In this document: in pieces, positions 1 to 12,853 of the stretch
How the letters are laid out: every line of letters begins with the position of its first letter
How positions within the stretch are numbered: the stretch's first letter is position 1
Assembly (NCBI GenBank): GCA_001414345.1
Contig: LLCB01000236.1
Coordinates: 1-64,000 of the forward strand
Origin: Hymenoscyphus infarciens
Taxonomy: Eukaryota > Ascomycota > Leotiomycetes > Helotiales > Helotiaceae
Reading direction: 5' to 3'
Length of the DNA: 64,000 nt
The notes under the pieces: model-generated
Database searches by the model: none
The model's input: only the letters and a program-made list of their open reading frames with translations
What the model was told of the DNA's origin: nothing
Translations under genes and position numbers: made by a program

Positions 1-1788
1 GATACTTATATTATCTCTTATAAATTAATATTATTCTACTTAGATAATTAGCCTCTTTTATAAAGTTTATCTTTAAAGTATTATTATATAGATATAGATA
101 AAACTTTAAAAGATTAATTAATATTTTTATTAAAAAGTATAGTATAGAAGTAATTTAAAGCGTTACCTTTTAGTATAGTAGAGAAGGTAAGAGAGTAAAT
201 CGCTAGTAATACTCTACTTCTCTTATATATATCCTTAAATATTATAACTTTAATTATAAAGTTATCTTCTTTTCTACTATACTTTTAATCGTCTTTATAT
301 ACTTTTATAAAGGTGTCTAATACGCGAGAGTAGTCTTAACCTTTTTAAGAATTTTATAAAGTTAACTCTAGTTTAAAATATACTATATTTATTTATACTA
401 GTAGTCTTTTACTAGGATTATCTTATTACTAATTATATTCTAGATATTTAAAGGTATTATTAAAATCGTTGCTACTAGTATCTTTACTAAATTAATAGGA
501 TATAAAGAAGGAGGTCTAGTCGTCTTTTAGTAGACCTAAAGGTTAGTTTAGAGGTTATACTAGATCGCTTAGGTCTTTTCTTTTAGTTAGTAGGATTAAA
601 GTCGTCGAAGGTATTAGTTATTATATTAGTATTAGTTATTATTATTATTATTATTATATAGTAGATGCTTATAAAGCTTTGTCTCTAGCCTTTATCTTAG
701 ATTAGGTGTTTTAAGTAATATTTTTAGCTAAAGGTTATTATTATAGAGGTTATAGAGGTTATAGAGGTTATAGATATTATTACTATAGCTTTTATTATCT
801 TTTAGCGTATTCTAATATATATTTATAATAGAAACTAAAGTCTTTAGTCCTAGCTCCTTCTAATACTATATCTTTTAATTCTTTATTTAACTACTTAGTT
901 TAGTTAACCTTAGTAGTAGTATTATATAGTACCTAAGATATAAGTATCTTATATCTATCTATCTTAACCTATATACCTCTTCTATAAAGTGTTTATTATA
1001 ACTTAGTAGTAGTAGATTAGTAGATTTTAGTAAATTTATCTTAATTCTATCCTTTAAAGTCTACTTAAAATTTATCTTAAAGAAGAAGGTCTTTATTCTC
1101 TCTTTTAGTATACTCCTCTTCTCTTTTAGTAGTAAAAATCGTCTCTTCTATCTATATTAACTTTAGCTTTAGTACTAGCTTTAAAGCCTGTTTTAGTACT
1201 GAAGTTAGTGTCGAAGTTAAGGCTTTTAAAGTCGTTAGAATTAATATTAGTAAGTCTGTTATATTATAGGTATTATTATTATATTATTTAAATTAAATTT
1301 AGATATTGTTGAAAGTCTATTTATACTCTATTTAGTAGGTAAAAGAGAATTTAGGTTTTAAGTAAATAAGTGTTTTAGAGAGTATAAATTATCTTAGTAG
1401 ATAAAAGAAGGTTAATAAGGAGTTAATATTTATAATTAGCGCTTTCTATCTTAAGAAGCGTATATAGTATATTATTAAAAAGTTATTAAATAGTAGAAGG
1501 AGTTATAATCGGAGAAGAGGAGTCTACTAGTAATATTAAGTTTACTTTTATATAAGTATACCTATAGTAGAAATATATAAAGTAACTAAGTATTTAATCT
1601 ATATATCTACTAATTAATATTAGTATAACTTATAGTTATAAAAGCGATATAAAAAGAGTTATATTATCGTTTATATATACCGAGTAAAGTTAGCTACGAT
1701 GTCTACTTAAGTAGCTCTTAAGCGAGAAGCACGTATACCTACGTATACTAATCCGAATCGCTATTTACCTCTTGAATATATACCGACA
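1..1788 (-). mobile_element. LTR retroelement, partial copy (RIP-degraded)
   Basis: The stretch aligns base for base, with mostly C/T and G/A differences, to 57537-59275, the right-hand part of a complete element further along. It ends in a 171-bp LTR at 1618-1788. The element continues off the left edge. No open reading frame survives: stops are everywhere and CA/TG dinucleotides are nearly absent, as expected after RIP. Runs of TTA repeats (about 625-660) and a reiterated AGGTTATAG motif (about 745-775) lie inside and are longer than in the other copy. The minus-strand orientation is inferred from weak RT/integrase-like translations in the complete copy, so the LTR here would be the 5' one. 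Confidence 0.8.
1618..1788. repeat. LTR of the partial element at the window start
   Basis: It begins TATTAGTATAAC (from TGTTAGTA, a CA/TG lost to RIP) and ends ACCGACA. It matches the LTRs at 53091-53263 and 59103-59275 throughout, including the conserved core TACGTATACTAATC. Confidence 0.85.
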
Positions 1789-2460
1789 ATATTAGTAATA
1801 ACTTTATATACTAATTATATATATAAAAAAGTCTATTAAAGATACTCTAATTAGTTTCCTAGTTTCTAGTCTTATTTTTAAAGTGCTATAAAATACTAAG
1901 AGAGTATATATAGAAAGTAGAAATAGCTTTATTTTTAGATTTTAGTATATAAGTTAAATAGTATATAATTAGTACTATTATAATATTAAATAAGTAGTAT
2001 AGTATAGTAATAATATTAGGTTTAAAAATATATATATACTCTTCTAATACTCTAATAATATATTTATTTAAAATACTATAGTATTTTACTATAATAATAC
2101 TATTAGTAATACTAACTCTAGGTAATTAACTAGGTACTACTTTAATTAATTAACCGATTATATTACTTCTACTCTAAAGTAAGTACTCTAATTTACTCTA
2201 AGTTTTAAAGAGTAATTAAGTAATCTATAAACACTCTAATAGCTTAAGTCTAATAGTATATATACTTGTTTACTATATAGATAAATAACTTTACTTTAGA
2301 GATATAGTTTTAAGACTATTCTAGACAGAGAGAACGATTAGATCAGAGTAAAGAAAAAGGCAATTACTTCTATCTGCTCTAGTGTGATTTGAGGTTGTTT
2401 TTACTCTGAAATAATTCTACTTATTTTTACTCTCGTTTACTTTAGAGTACTATTGAGACG
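1789..2460. other. RIP-eroded AT-rich flank, no gene
   Basis: Up to about 2340 the sequence keeps the AT-rich, CA/TG-poor composition and has no reading frame. Composition then returns to normal over about 100 bases. I cannot assign it to a named element. Confidence 0.6.
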
Positions 2461-4111
2461 AATGTCAAAGGAGAAGAGAATAGCGGTGCAGAATCGGAGG
2501 TGCTTTATAGAGCCTAGAGGTGGCCATATGCTGAGAATGGTCAGTACGACAGAAGTAGGTTTCCTGAATATTGAATCGTTTATACAACTCACTTGACCTG
2601 ATGCTTAGTGACTTCCGTTGTCCTCGTGATTACTAGTTTGGAAGCTTTACAATTATGTATTCTCACCTCATAGAAATAGTTGTAATTGCTCACAATAGGT
2701 TAAACTAATGTTTCAATCAACTTGTATCGTTCTAAATGCTAATTCTAATGCTGTGTGCAAGTGATATCGCGTGATGGGCGTGATGGAAAGAGAGTATCGG
2801 CTGACTCCGCTTCCGGTTAGGCCACCAATCTAATCATCCGTAGATAAGCCCCAATTCTGACCCCACAACTCAATTCCAACGACTGACTCTCACGGTCACA
2901 AATCACCTTCGCCAGATACATCTTTACAATCTGTTGAAAAGACCATTCATCCATCACAGACCATCTCTAAAAGCCACCATGTGTCAGACTTTGCGCAATC
3001 GGATTGCGCAAACAAACCGACCTTCTATGCGAAACCGCCATTCGTAACCGACCTCGCGATCGGTTCCCCAATGCCCCCTAGGAAAGTGTGCCACCCAGCA
3101 ATCCGACTCTTAAGCTCTTAATAATCTGTAAGTAGGTACTTGAGCAAGCTTCGGTCTTTCAAACTGACAAGTAAATTCCAGAGTAGCTCCTTCGTACCTG
3201 CCCAAGGTACCCCCCCCCCCTCAGCTCAACCCCAGAACCTTATCTGGACCTCAACTTCCGCAAGCCCACAACTGGACAAAAGTCGCCCGATAACCAAACA
3301 AAAGATTGGATATACTATTGATGGGAGTCGGATTCGATTGCGAATCTGCTCAGAAGGAACGTAACCAATAGCCATTGCCAAGACCCCAACGAACCCACGG
3401 ACCAACATGACACCAAAGACCAAAGAAAACGACAACGCCAATGAAAGAAAGATGTCACATATTCTGAAGCTGAGAAATATAGTTGGCAGTATTAGAGGCT
3501 TGAGTGCAATGAGAGGATCTTATAAGAGGATGGGAGCATGCCTCTTCAGCCATTACTAGAAGTCGGTACGCCAAACATTGGAGGAAAAGTGTATTGATTG
3601 AGGTTCACTTGATGCCTCCTCAATGGGTGAGTACAAAAGTTCATTTTATTGAGATTTCCTCCGGTGCTATGAATCGTGTTGTCAGCCCTTGAAAGTACAA
3701 GGCAAAGGACCACTCCGCACAAAAACCCCCTTGCACTAAGCTGTCTGTTGTACATGCTTAAAGGTTTTCTTTCTCGAAGATTGACATCTTTGAGTCTCGT
3801 TTTTCTGTTATCCTCCACCTTGTATCCTTTTTCATCAAGATTTTCTTTCGAGAAGATCAAAGCCTTGAAGCCCCTTTGTCGGAAATTCCCCCACTGTAAT
3901 ATCACCATTTTATTCCTTCCAGAAGATCATACCTCCACAAACAAAAGCACCATTTTCCATAAGCTACTATTCCACTTTCATAAGATTCTCTTTCAAGATT
4001 AACATCTTATTTGATGAGGTTCAAGATTGTTTGACACCTGCTGCAAGATATAACACACTCGCTGACACTCACCTCCATCACAGGTCCGGCCAAGCAGACG
4101 TGGTGCCAGAA
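2461..4111. other. Intergenic, normal composition
   Basis: I see no supportable gene. Reading frames at 3140-3364 and 3676-4002 start at non-ATG or arbitrary codons and lack any recognisable motif. A perfect 11-bp inverted repeat separated by one base lies at 2990-3012 (TTTGCGCAATC and its complement). The last part, before 4112, should hold the 3' untranslated region of the first array gene. Confidence 0.5.
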
Positions 4112-5720
4112 CTATCTTAGGCCTGAATTTGGATCGCAAGGATCTGCCCCATATCTGTAGCGGTAGCCACCAAATCTAGAATTGTTCTTAGAAATGGCCT
4201 GGTACAATGCCTCGGACTGACCGTCGACTCGCGCAAATCGGAACTCGAAGGTTCGCTTTCCTGGAGTGTCGCATGGAAGTTCAAACTCCTCCTCAATTTG
4301 ATAAACGACACATTCGTCGAAGAAATCGTGCCAACCTTCCCATGTCATCTCGGAAGCAGGACCCTCGATTTGCAATACTCGGGTCTTTGTGCTTCGATCT
4401 TCTGGGTACCAGTTGCGGTTCCAAGTTCCTTCCATTCGCATTCCGCTGACAACAACCCCCTGATTGCTTTTTACCTGGTTCAAGAACTGGGAGGCTGCTT
4501 CGTTGGTCTTGAAAACCAGCTTCACTGCTTGGGTCCAAGTTGGTGGCTTCGGGAGGGAGAACACAATCGCGAAAACTTCTCCAGTATTGACCAGAGCAAG
4601 GAAACCACGAAGCGTGAGGTCAGGTGGCAGGTTTGTCAACCACAAGGCGCAGTTATCTTCATTCGGATCTTCCTTATTTCGGGGGGCCTGTCGTCGACTC
4701 TGTTTGTTGCCGAGATAGTTGGAGCCAGTTGGGGCAGCAACAAATCCACGTTGTTCCTCCTTCATTCGCGAGGGTTTGAATCCACCGAGATCACTTCGGC
4801 GGCCACTGTGTGGGCTCCCGGAGCTGCTGCTTGACTGCGGGCCTTCGAATGCCATGGTAGTTTCGACGCTGAGGAGAGGCAGGTTTCTGGGATTTGTAAC
4901 TTGTTCGCTCGTTCCGAGGACAGGCCTGACATGCATATTAGCACAGATAGCAAGGAAAATTGGGCGTTGCCTTACCAGGCTGGCTGCGCGGACCAGTCGA
5001 CTGGGCGCCATTCTACCGAGTTGCTCTGTCGAGATAGTCCCATGTATGGCACAGGCTCTATCGGTGTCTGCGCGCTCTTGAGAGCACTTGCATAGCTTGT
5101 AAGCTCTCCCTCTACTATGCCCTCGAGTCCAAAATAATTTCTGGTCGACTTTGGTGGGTGTTGTGGTTGGTGGCTTCCAGCAAAAGCTTGTGGGAATGCA
5201 AATGGATCTGACCCAAAGCTGTTAGCAACATTTGTGATAGTGAAGGGAAAGGGAACATACGTGCTGGGTTTTGTCTATCTCGCCAGTCACCGGTAGAGGC
5301 TCTTCTTGGGGAAACAATGCCCGTGGGCCGTTGTCCATCGTGAGGAAATGGTTTATTCATGGTGTGCGGAGCTCCCATTGCTGTTGATGATTGGTTGGTC
5401 CGTCCCGCTTCCTGTGTGCCTGCTCTGAGAGGATTCAGGTTGGGCGTTTGGTGGTGGCCAGAGTGACTTAGCCGGCGCGGGGGACGAGGTTCGAAACCCA
5501 CGCCATCGAGTCTCTCTGGTCCTAGTGCTGGGATGTCGCACAGTCCAAACGTTCGCGATCGGGGTCGAGGAGCGATATTGACCATGTACTCTCCTTCTGC
5601 TTGGATGTTGCTCGAAGGGGAGGTGTCTGCTGCGGATCTTTCGAGGCTCGCGTCTGCAGAACCGAACATTCGGGTTCCTACCCATCTCGACTCTCGGCGA
5701 TGATCGTTGTTTGGACTCAT
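4112..5720 (-). CDS. Array gene 1: tandem RRM-like domain protein, 501 aa
   Basis: Three exons fit: 5720-5261, 5207-4976 and 4925-4112. The first intron uses GTATGT, branch CTAAC and the second downstream AG (GGGTCAG), which restores the frame; the second is GTAAGG to GTCAG. The start is the ATG reading MSPNNDH. Residues 1 to about 320 are low-complexity (Ser, Pro, Gln, Arg rich) and probably disordered. From about residue 322 (NCALWLTNLP) comes the module shared by all five array genes. Its first half has the RRM order beta-alpha-beta-beta-alpha-beta (CALWLTNLP like RNP2; AVKLVF in the RNP1 position, without the usual aromatics). A second similar unit begins TRVLQIEGP and ends FEFRFARVDGQSEALYQAI, followed by the terminal signature DPCDP. 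Binding of nucleic acid is inference from fold-like pattern only. Codon frames are intact and no transfer signal is seen. Confidence 0.8.
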
Positions 5721-7096
5721 CTTTTCCTCGCGAAAGATTGAGCCTTGAGAGAAAGCAAAAAGGGGGATGTTTCAAGTGATCTGTGAAAGGTGCCTTCAAC
5801 AGTGTTGCGCTGTTGCCTGCCTGCTGCCTGGGCTATCGGTTGATATCCACGGTTGGGGCGGCCGACATCAAATTTCTTTGTGTTTTAGAGAGAAAAGTGG
5901 ACCGACTTTATGTTTGCTCTATCTCGCTTAACTGGAGGGTTCCACAAGATTCGGCAGCCACTACTGCACTCTTTTCGTGCATCAATTCACCATAGTTGCA
6001 CGCGCCAAAGGTGCCACAGGACCTTTAATCCCGCCTTTATCTAAGCCTATCAAGTGGAGGCATTGATCTGCTTTTTTTTAATTCATCCTTGCGATAGGCT
6101 ATTTGCTCTGCTTTTGGTTCCTCGCTTATGTGTCCACGTATTCCTCCGTCTCAAAATGGACTTTTCCGCGGAGGTTGTACGCATGGCGCTGACAAGAATA
6201 GGAGTTATTATGTGACTCTTATTGCAAAATCTTTGCTTTCAGGACTTTGTATACATCTTGGCTCCTAAGAATGAGCTATTGAAAACCATGTATGAAAATG
6301 GGGTGAATGAAACTCCAATGTTGACCAGGGTGCTGCCCTGATTTATCAGCTGGAGGTCTCTTATTATTCACTTCAAGGGTCACTGCAACTGAATATTGTT
6401 TACTTAGACTTGAATGTTTCTGAAGTATCTTCAACTCGGTCAAACAATACAGTTTGGAAATCCCAATCGCGCGAGATTGCTCATGATTTTATTAATCCTT
6501 TCCCTAGATTTAGTTGGTAATTGAAAGGTCGGGACTGGTGGTCGACGTTGAGGGGCATCCTCAACATTCGATTCCAATAATACGTCGTCCTCTCTTACAT
6601 TTTCTATGTTATTAGGATCCTCTGTCTAACTGGCACTTTTTGCTCACTTGTGTTCTCACGGATTCATGGACCACGGTTATCCATCAAGGCTTTGTTTGAG
6701 GAATGCAGAATGTGCTTTGAAGGGAACGTATTTTGTTTGAAGGAAAGCAACTCCTAACTTTGTCTTGGTACACTGACTCAAGTTTCAAGAACAATCCCGA
6801 AATCCTGGTATGCCTCGCCAATCGTCTCAATTCCAAGCAATCTCTGTGTCCAAGTCCCGGAACACTCCAGAACGATCCAAATTTTGATAAATCAAACTCA
6901 ATTTTTACCGCCAAACGACAAATATGGCCCCATCCTCTTCCAATCCCCAGTACCTCGATGAACCTCCCAATTCTGATAATCTTTCCACCCAATTTTCCAA
7001 TGCAAGTTCTATTCGCACCTAGAACAAGACCATATCTTTTTAGACGCCTATCCCTATGATCTTTTGTATCAAAACTGCACACTTCGCATCCTCGGC
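5721..7096. other. Intergenic between array genes 1 and 2
   Basis: It holds the promoter of gene 1 (TC-rich just upstream of the ATG) and the 3' region of gene 2. The 141-codon minus-strand frame at 6684-7109 overlaps the end of gene 2 and has no array-type motif, so I do not call it a gene. Nothing else is recognisable. Confidence 0.5.
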
Positions 7097-9147
7097 TTAG
7101 GGTCCGCAAGGGTCAGGAGCAAAGTACGCCTTGAATCTCTGAAGCATCGGGTTCTCATTTATCTCCTTCTGGATCATCTGGGACTGCGCATCTACTCGCA
7201 TGAAGCGAAACTCAATTATGGAACGGCCCTCGATGTAGCAAACAGGGAATAAGACCTCGTCATAATCGAAGACGCAAAGTTCTCTAAAATATGTATCCCA
7301 GACGGGAAACAACATTTCCTGACTAGGTCCCAGGATACGAACCACACGAGTCTTACTGCCAGTGTACTCCCGGACACCATTGCGATTGTATTGCACCTTG
7401 AGTCGTTCACCATGGGGTGAGAAGCCGGCCGTGGACTTTGCCTGCTGGAGAAAGGTTGCCGCGCTTGGCGCTCTCTTGAAGATCAACTTAGCTGCTTTCG
7501 TCTTGTGTTGACCCGTTGGCGGATACATGTGGAGGGCATATACTGCACCACATCTGACCATCTGGAAGAACAATCTTGGCGTAATGGTACTAGCCACGTT
7601 TGTAACCCACTGCAACAAATTAGCGTACGTTCATCAGGAGCCGAAAAGAGGTGTGTTTCTCATAAACGCTGGAATTCTAAAGGAAAATGTTGCATACCAG
7701 AGCGCAGTTTTCTTGATCGGGGACTTTCTCCTCCTCACGTGTCTCGCTAGACTGCTCGTCCTTATCGAGGGATTCGGGTGCCTGGACTTTTCCCTCTATC
7801 ATCGGTGGCAACCTACCCTGTTGTCTCAAGAGCATATTGGAAGGCTTCAGTGTTGGTGAAGACATTACCATGCCATCCCAAGGATTTACGCTATTCGTCA
7901 TTCCCATATCGACCACACTATTCGTGTTATTGGTAGCTGGAAGTAGCTGCAGGTTTTGGGGGACCAGTGCCATTGGAAATGATGTTGGTTGGACGATCAA
8001 AGGATCGATACCATGTGTGTCATAAACCGGATCATGGAAAGTCAAATTGTTCATCGCCTGGGCCATGTATTGACTTGGATTTTGGTTTTCGAACCTAGTA
8101 CTTCCAATGAGTTCTTCTGGTCTTGATCTATAATAGGCACTCATCCCATAGTCTAGAGTCGGCAAGGATGATCGTTGGTCTTGAGTTGCAAGATTATTGG
8201 AGCGATACGACGATGTTGTCTTATACATCTCGTGAGGATCGTTCATAGTATCCCCGTCAGAGCCTTCCTCGATTATTGGTATACTGAGCGCGTTGCGTCG
8301 ATGTGCCCATTCATTTCTCGTTCTGGAACTCGGCATGTCAGCCCTTCGTTGCTCTGCGGCCTCCTCCAGCCTCAATGGCGTACGCTGTCGATGTGGTGAG
8401 ATGGCGGTTGGGCTCATCATTCGCTCCACCGCGCGGTGACGGACTGGAGTAGGTGGCATTTCCTCTTGATCTTCGTTCTCGTGGCTTCGACTGCGTCCCT
8501 TGCTTTGGTCATCGAAAAGTTCTTGCCACCGGGAGTGTTGTCGCACAATCTTCTCGGATGGCATTTTCTTGGGGAAACTCCTAGTGATTTCTTCACTATC
8601 GAAGTTGTTGTTGCCAAAGAGGCCATGGGATCGGTCACTTGATTGGTTTGGGTAGCCAAGAGCATCTATTGAATGCTTAGCCATCTCATTGATTCTTGGT
8701 ATTCAGTATACGAGAAGAAAACCTACCTTTTCTGTCGTCAAATCTGCAAATTGATGTGCTCGGGATCATCGACCGGAAAGGATTCACGACTGCCGAGGAG
8801 TTCCCAGTACTATAAGCAAGTGGAGAGCTATCGAGCATACTCCCTGTGCCGATTGAGGACCGCGATGTAGATGCTGTGGAGGGCTTTTGTCTCGTGCTCG
8901 AGAACTGCAGTCGCGCGAGCTCATCCGAGTTCGTTGTGATACGGGTGAGGCTCGATGGCTTTCTGGGCGTTGGCGTATTCATATTAAGGCTAGTACTGAT
9001 TGGTTCTCCATTCGCAGTCTTATCCGGTTCGTTTGAAGAGGAGGACGACGATGTTGGTTGTTGATGGATACTTTCGACCTTTGGTTTGGATACGCTTTTT
9101 GGCTCCGAGGAGTTCGCGAATATACGAGGCCAGTATGAATCTGCCAT
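7097..9147 (-). CDS. Array gene 2: tandem RRM-like domain protein, 633 aa
   Basis: Three exons: 9147-8727, 8665-7698 and 7609-7097. Intron 1 (GTAGGT to CAATAG) and intron 2 (88 nt, GTATGC to TTGCAG) both keep frame. Intron 2 falls immediately after the signature NCAL, inside the first beta strand of the shared module (about residues 460-633). The module contains QYNRNGVRE, TRVVRILGP, EFRFMRVDAQ and the final DPCG. It is closest to gene 3 (KYNRNGVRQ, TRVVRVRGP), suggesting that these two are the youngest pair. The N-terminal 459 residues are Ser/Thr/Pro/Arg rich with no domain I recognise. The ATG reading MADSYWPRIF was chosen because the frame upstream has no better start. Confidence 0.8.
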
Positions 9148-9921
9148 GTTTATTGTCTTTGTGTGAACTCTGAAGAGAGCTATCAACAATGCAGAAAGGG
9201 CGCAGTAGTTAATGGAGAGTGTGTCCTGTTACAGTCGTCGCAACGAAAGGTTGTTTACTGGTTGTTCAATTTCTGGTAAGTCCTGCGATGGCGGAGCCTC
9301 CGTGTTTACTGCTAACAAGCAAGATATTAGGGAATAGAATGGCTTGGGCCGAATGCCAAGAGGGGGCCACCCCTACTGTGGCTCTATGCGGTGGGTCTCC
9401 GAAGAAACACCGACTGCAATGAATTCACTTGGTCCAGGGCTTTGCAGCAAACATCATAAGTGAAAATCCTGTCACTGCCCCCTCATAGTAAATCTTTGGT
9501 TAGTCTCATCTATATACAGCTGTTTGTCTAGTTTCTCAGCGGTTTTCCCTTTGTGATATTTTGTATGCTTTTTATGCTAATTTCTTTTTGTAGACGTTGT
9601 AACTTCTCTAGAATCTGGCCATTGTTAAGTCACATTTTTGCCAACCATCACCACTTCCCGGCATCCCCCCCGCCCTTTTTTTTTTGGAAGGATTCAATTT
9701 TAATATCATTCAAAGTTTCTATTGAGAACAAAAGTAACAAGCTTAGGCTACTTGCTACTTGGTGTATCCGGCGAATACACCCTGATTCAATCGGCTGTTA
9801 AGAACACAAAAAGAAACCAGGAAGATAACCATCGATGCTGCAACACCAAATCCACTACTCCCAAGTCCCCTACTTTGGATATAACCCCTTCAAAAAGTAG
9901 TCATGACCCAACAAGACCGGT
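9148..9921. other. Intergenic between array genes 2 and 3
   Basis: It contains the gene 2 promoter and gene 3 terminator regions. A pyrimidine-rich stretch (CCCCCCCGCCC followed by a T run) lies at about 9665-9690. No gene is supported. Confidence 0.5.
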
Positions 9922-11758
9922 CTACGAGTTGTTGCCATTTCCAGTGCCATTGTTGCTATTCCCAGTGAACGTAAAGGCTGGAATCGATGAAGGATCACAA
10001 GGGTCAGGGCCATAACTGACATGGAGGTGCCGAAGTGCTGGATCTTCCCGGATACCCTTCATCACCATCTGTGACTGTCCTTCTACGCGAGCAAATCTAA
10101 GATCTACTACACTCTCACCAGGGACCATGGAAGGGGCGTATGCAAGCTCGAAAAAGCAAGAGCAGAAATGCTGGATGTATTGATTCCAGAAAGAGTAGGT
10201 TCTTCCTTCCTCGGGTCCTCTGACACGAACCACTCTGGTCTTTCTTCCTGCATGTTGACGAACACCATTTCGATTATACTTCACGGAGATTCTCCTATAA
10301 TGGAGCATCATGGGTTGTCGCATGTGATTTCGAAGGAATGTAGCAGCGCTGGAAGGCTTCATGAAAACCAACTTCGCAGCCTGTGTCTTGTGCCCATCGA
10401 CTGCTGGGTATAGGTGCAATGTGCACACTGCACCATAGTTAATGATGCGAAATATATCGCCATGGGATACACTTCTTGGGATATATTTCAGAAACAAGGC
10501 GCAATTCTCCTCAACCGGGATCTGGACCTGTGCGACTCCTATGGAAGCAGGGTGTGGCTTATATGGGAGGAGACCTTGTTCTCTGAGCATCAACTCCGAG
10601 GGTTTCATGTTGGTTTGGGGGTATGGCACCAACGGATTTGAGTGACTGGCCACAAGGTTCAGACTTCCCAAAGACATTGCTGGACGAATGTCTGGTGTCA
10701 TTGCCCGTGGCCGATAAGGTTGGGAGGCTTCGGTATCATTCGGCACTCCAAACACTTGATTGTACGGCTGGCTGATGTTGCTGTAGATGCTTCGGAACCC
10801 GTCCTGAGGTAAAGTGTCGACGGTATTCGGCATGCCACTCACTGGTTGGTATGATTGCTTGCCAGACTCATGAGACGAGCTTTCGAAACTGTCTCGGTCA
10901 CCAGACATCATACTATACAATGATTGGGTTTTAACCGCCGGTTGTCTGGTCGTCATATCACCAAAACCATTTTTGGGATCTTCTGCAGCTGCTAGATCCT
11001 CTCGTTGTAGGACCCCTGAATATCTCGAGGACTTTTGAATCTTGGACTCCGCAGCCTTGGATAGCGAAGCACCGAATCCGTCATACATTGCTAATTGTGT
11101 TCGATATCCGGCTGCGGTATTTGGAGTGTTTAACGCTTCGGATTCTTGGGAGCTTTGGCGGAGGGTGGTGCTGGACACTGGACCAAAAGATTCCATTCTT
11201 CCAATGAACGCCGTTAAAGGCTCATATTCGCGTCTGGGGGCACTGGTCACGTCTTTTGTGGTCTTTTTATGCTTTGCGATCTCGGCAAGGCTCAGCAGAG
11301 GTGGGAATGCTAGTTGGGTCGGGGGGTTATCGCTGTCTTCAACTCGAATCTTCCGTACAACACTATTTTCAATCGCGTTCTTCGTCAAGCTGGAATATCG
11401 CCGAGTGTGACTAGGAAAATCTTCATATAGATTAGCATCTTCTCATATATATTGAGCTGTGGTGCGTTGCTGGTATAAGTCTTCACATACCGGCAGCATC
11501 ACCAGATTTGTCACCAGAAATTCTTCTGGCAATCTGGCCATTGATTCTGTCAATAGCGGAATTGCTAGAGTAGCTTCCGAACGGAGAATGCTCGGCAAAC
11601 GTGCTGGGTTGATCAAACGAAGCAGACCGCGAAGAGTATGGTGTCTCGGTGGCAGTTTCGAGATGTGCTTGGAGCAGCGACTTTAGGAAAGCTGTCTTCG
11701 GACTCGTTGGTGGACTCGAGGGTCGATGGCCCTTACGGGGTACGTTCTTCCTATTCAT
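9922..11758 (-). CDS. Array gene 3: tandem RRM-like domain protein, 588 aa
   Basis: Two exons: 11758-11491 and 11420-9922. The intron runs GTATGT to ATATGAAG with a GCTAAT branch site; the AG at TCCTAG would break the frame, so the upstream AG is preferred. The ATG reads MNRKNVPRKG. The shared module occupies about residues 394-570: NCALFLKYIP, GAVCTLHLYP, AAKLVF, TRVVRVRGP, DLRFARVEGQSQ and DPCDP. A Gly/Asn-rich tail follows, with FTFTGN, echoed by FAFTGN at the end of gene 5. There is no intron at the NCAL position, unlike gene 2. The N-terminal region is Ser/Gln/Pro rich. Function unknown. Confidence 0.82.
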
Positions 11759-12853
11759 CTTGTCTAAAACTGTCAGTCTTCTTTGTTGGGCTGTATAATT
11801 TATAAACAAAATATTACACACGGTGGAGAATGGAGCTACCTCAGGATGTTGAAAGCGGGCGCTGAAGTATGGCAAGATATACTCAAAACCAGGACAAAGC
11901 AATGAACAAGAGTTCAGAGCAAGTATGGAAGATAGCAAGGGTAAAGGGAGGTGTGGGAGGAACACGCAGTTGAAGAATGTTTTGAAAAGATTCGTAGCTA
12001 ACAAGCAACCAGCACGAAAGATCTATGCGCCCTGCACCGGGAAATGTTGCCCAAGACTTTTCAACTTCTACGTCCATCGATTCACTTTTGACTGTGGCTG
12101 CCTAAGCGAAGGGCTGTTTACTAGCTGTGTGTGGTTAGGGTGAACCGGAAGTTGGCTACTATTTCTTCCGACCCCTGTTCATAAGCTAGCGTTTGACGCA
12201 TCCTTGCCCTTTCAAAACTTGTCTTTGCTGATAGCTTTATGGAATCTTTAGGGTCATCATCCAGGGTTTCACATGAAGCAGGTCGTTCATGATTGTTCCT
12301 GTAAGTACTCCTGCCAAGAGATCTTGCTGGCAAGAAAATGGCTTCCTCAATCGTTTACCAACCTTGGGGTAGAGCTCTTTTTGCTTACACCAAATTGGGC
12401 AATTGATCTTACGAGGGAACATTTTACAAGGTAGGTTCTTTATAAGGTAGGTAGGTATATGAAACTATTTGCAAGTGATTCCTCCGAGAACAGACTGGAT
12501 AGGCTTGAGGGTTCTTTATATTGTTCAGGTTGCAAACAGCAATCTTTGCAAGTATCTCACCACTGGTTGTCTTACAGCACACGATCATGTCACGATCAAT
12601 TGCTTCAAGTACGTCACAAACACCATTTCAAAAAAGGAAAGTAATTAATTGCTAGAAGCTTGCGCTTTCCCACGCTTTTCGGCTCACTAACAAACAAGGG
12701 CAGATTCCATATGCACATTCCAGCCAGATTCCCACGCCAAACGCCGACTCCACATTAAAAGGAATATTGACCCTCTTAGTATCAAGGGATCCAGTTCGTC
12801 CGCTATAAACGGTTTCTAGAATGAACTAGAACACCAGGGCCCAATTTCCTCCA
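11759..12853. other. Intergenic between array genes 3 and 4
   Basis: Two short minus-strand frames (12237-12422, MFPRKINC; 12121-12333) look faintly protein-like, but I could not join them with consensus splice sites, so no gene is called. The rest is promoter and 3' sequence for the flanking array genes. Confidence 0.4.

Noticed and set aside
625..660. CRISPR-like array from short repeats
   Set aside because: The repeats are simple TTA microsatellite units without unique spacers, in a eukaryotic genome.
4298..4834. 178-codon plus-strand open frame
   Set aside because: Antisense to the last exon of array gene 1, whose protein is conserved among five paralogues.
12121..12422. Small two-exon gene between array genes 3 and 4
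   Set aside because: Two protein-like frames could not be joined with consensus splice sites in frame.
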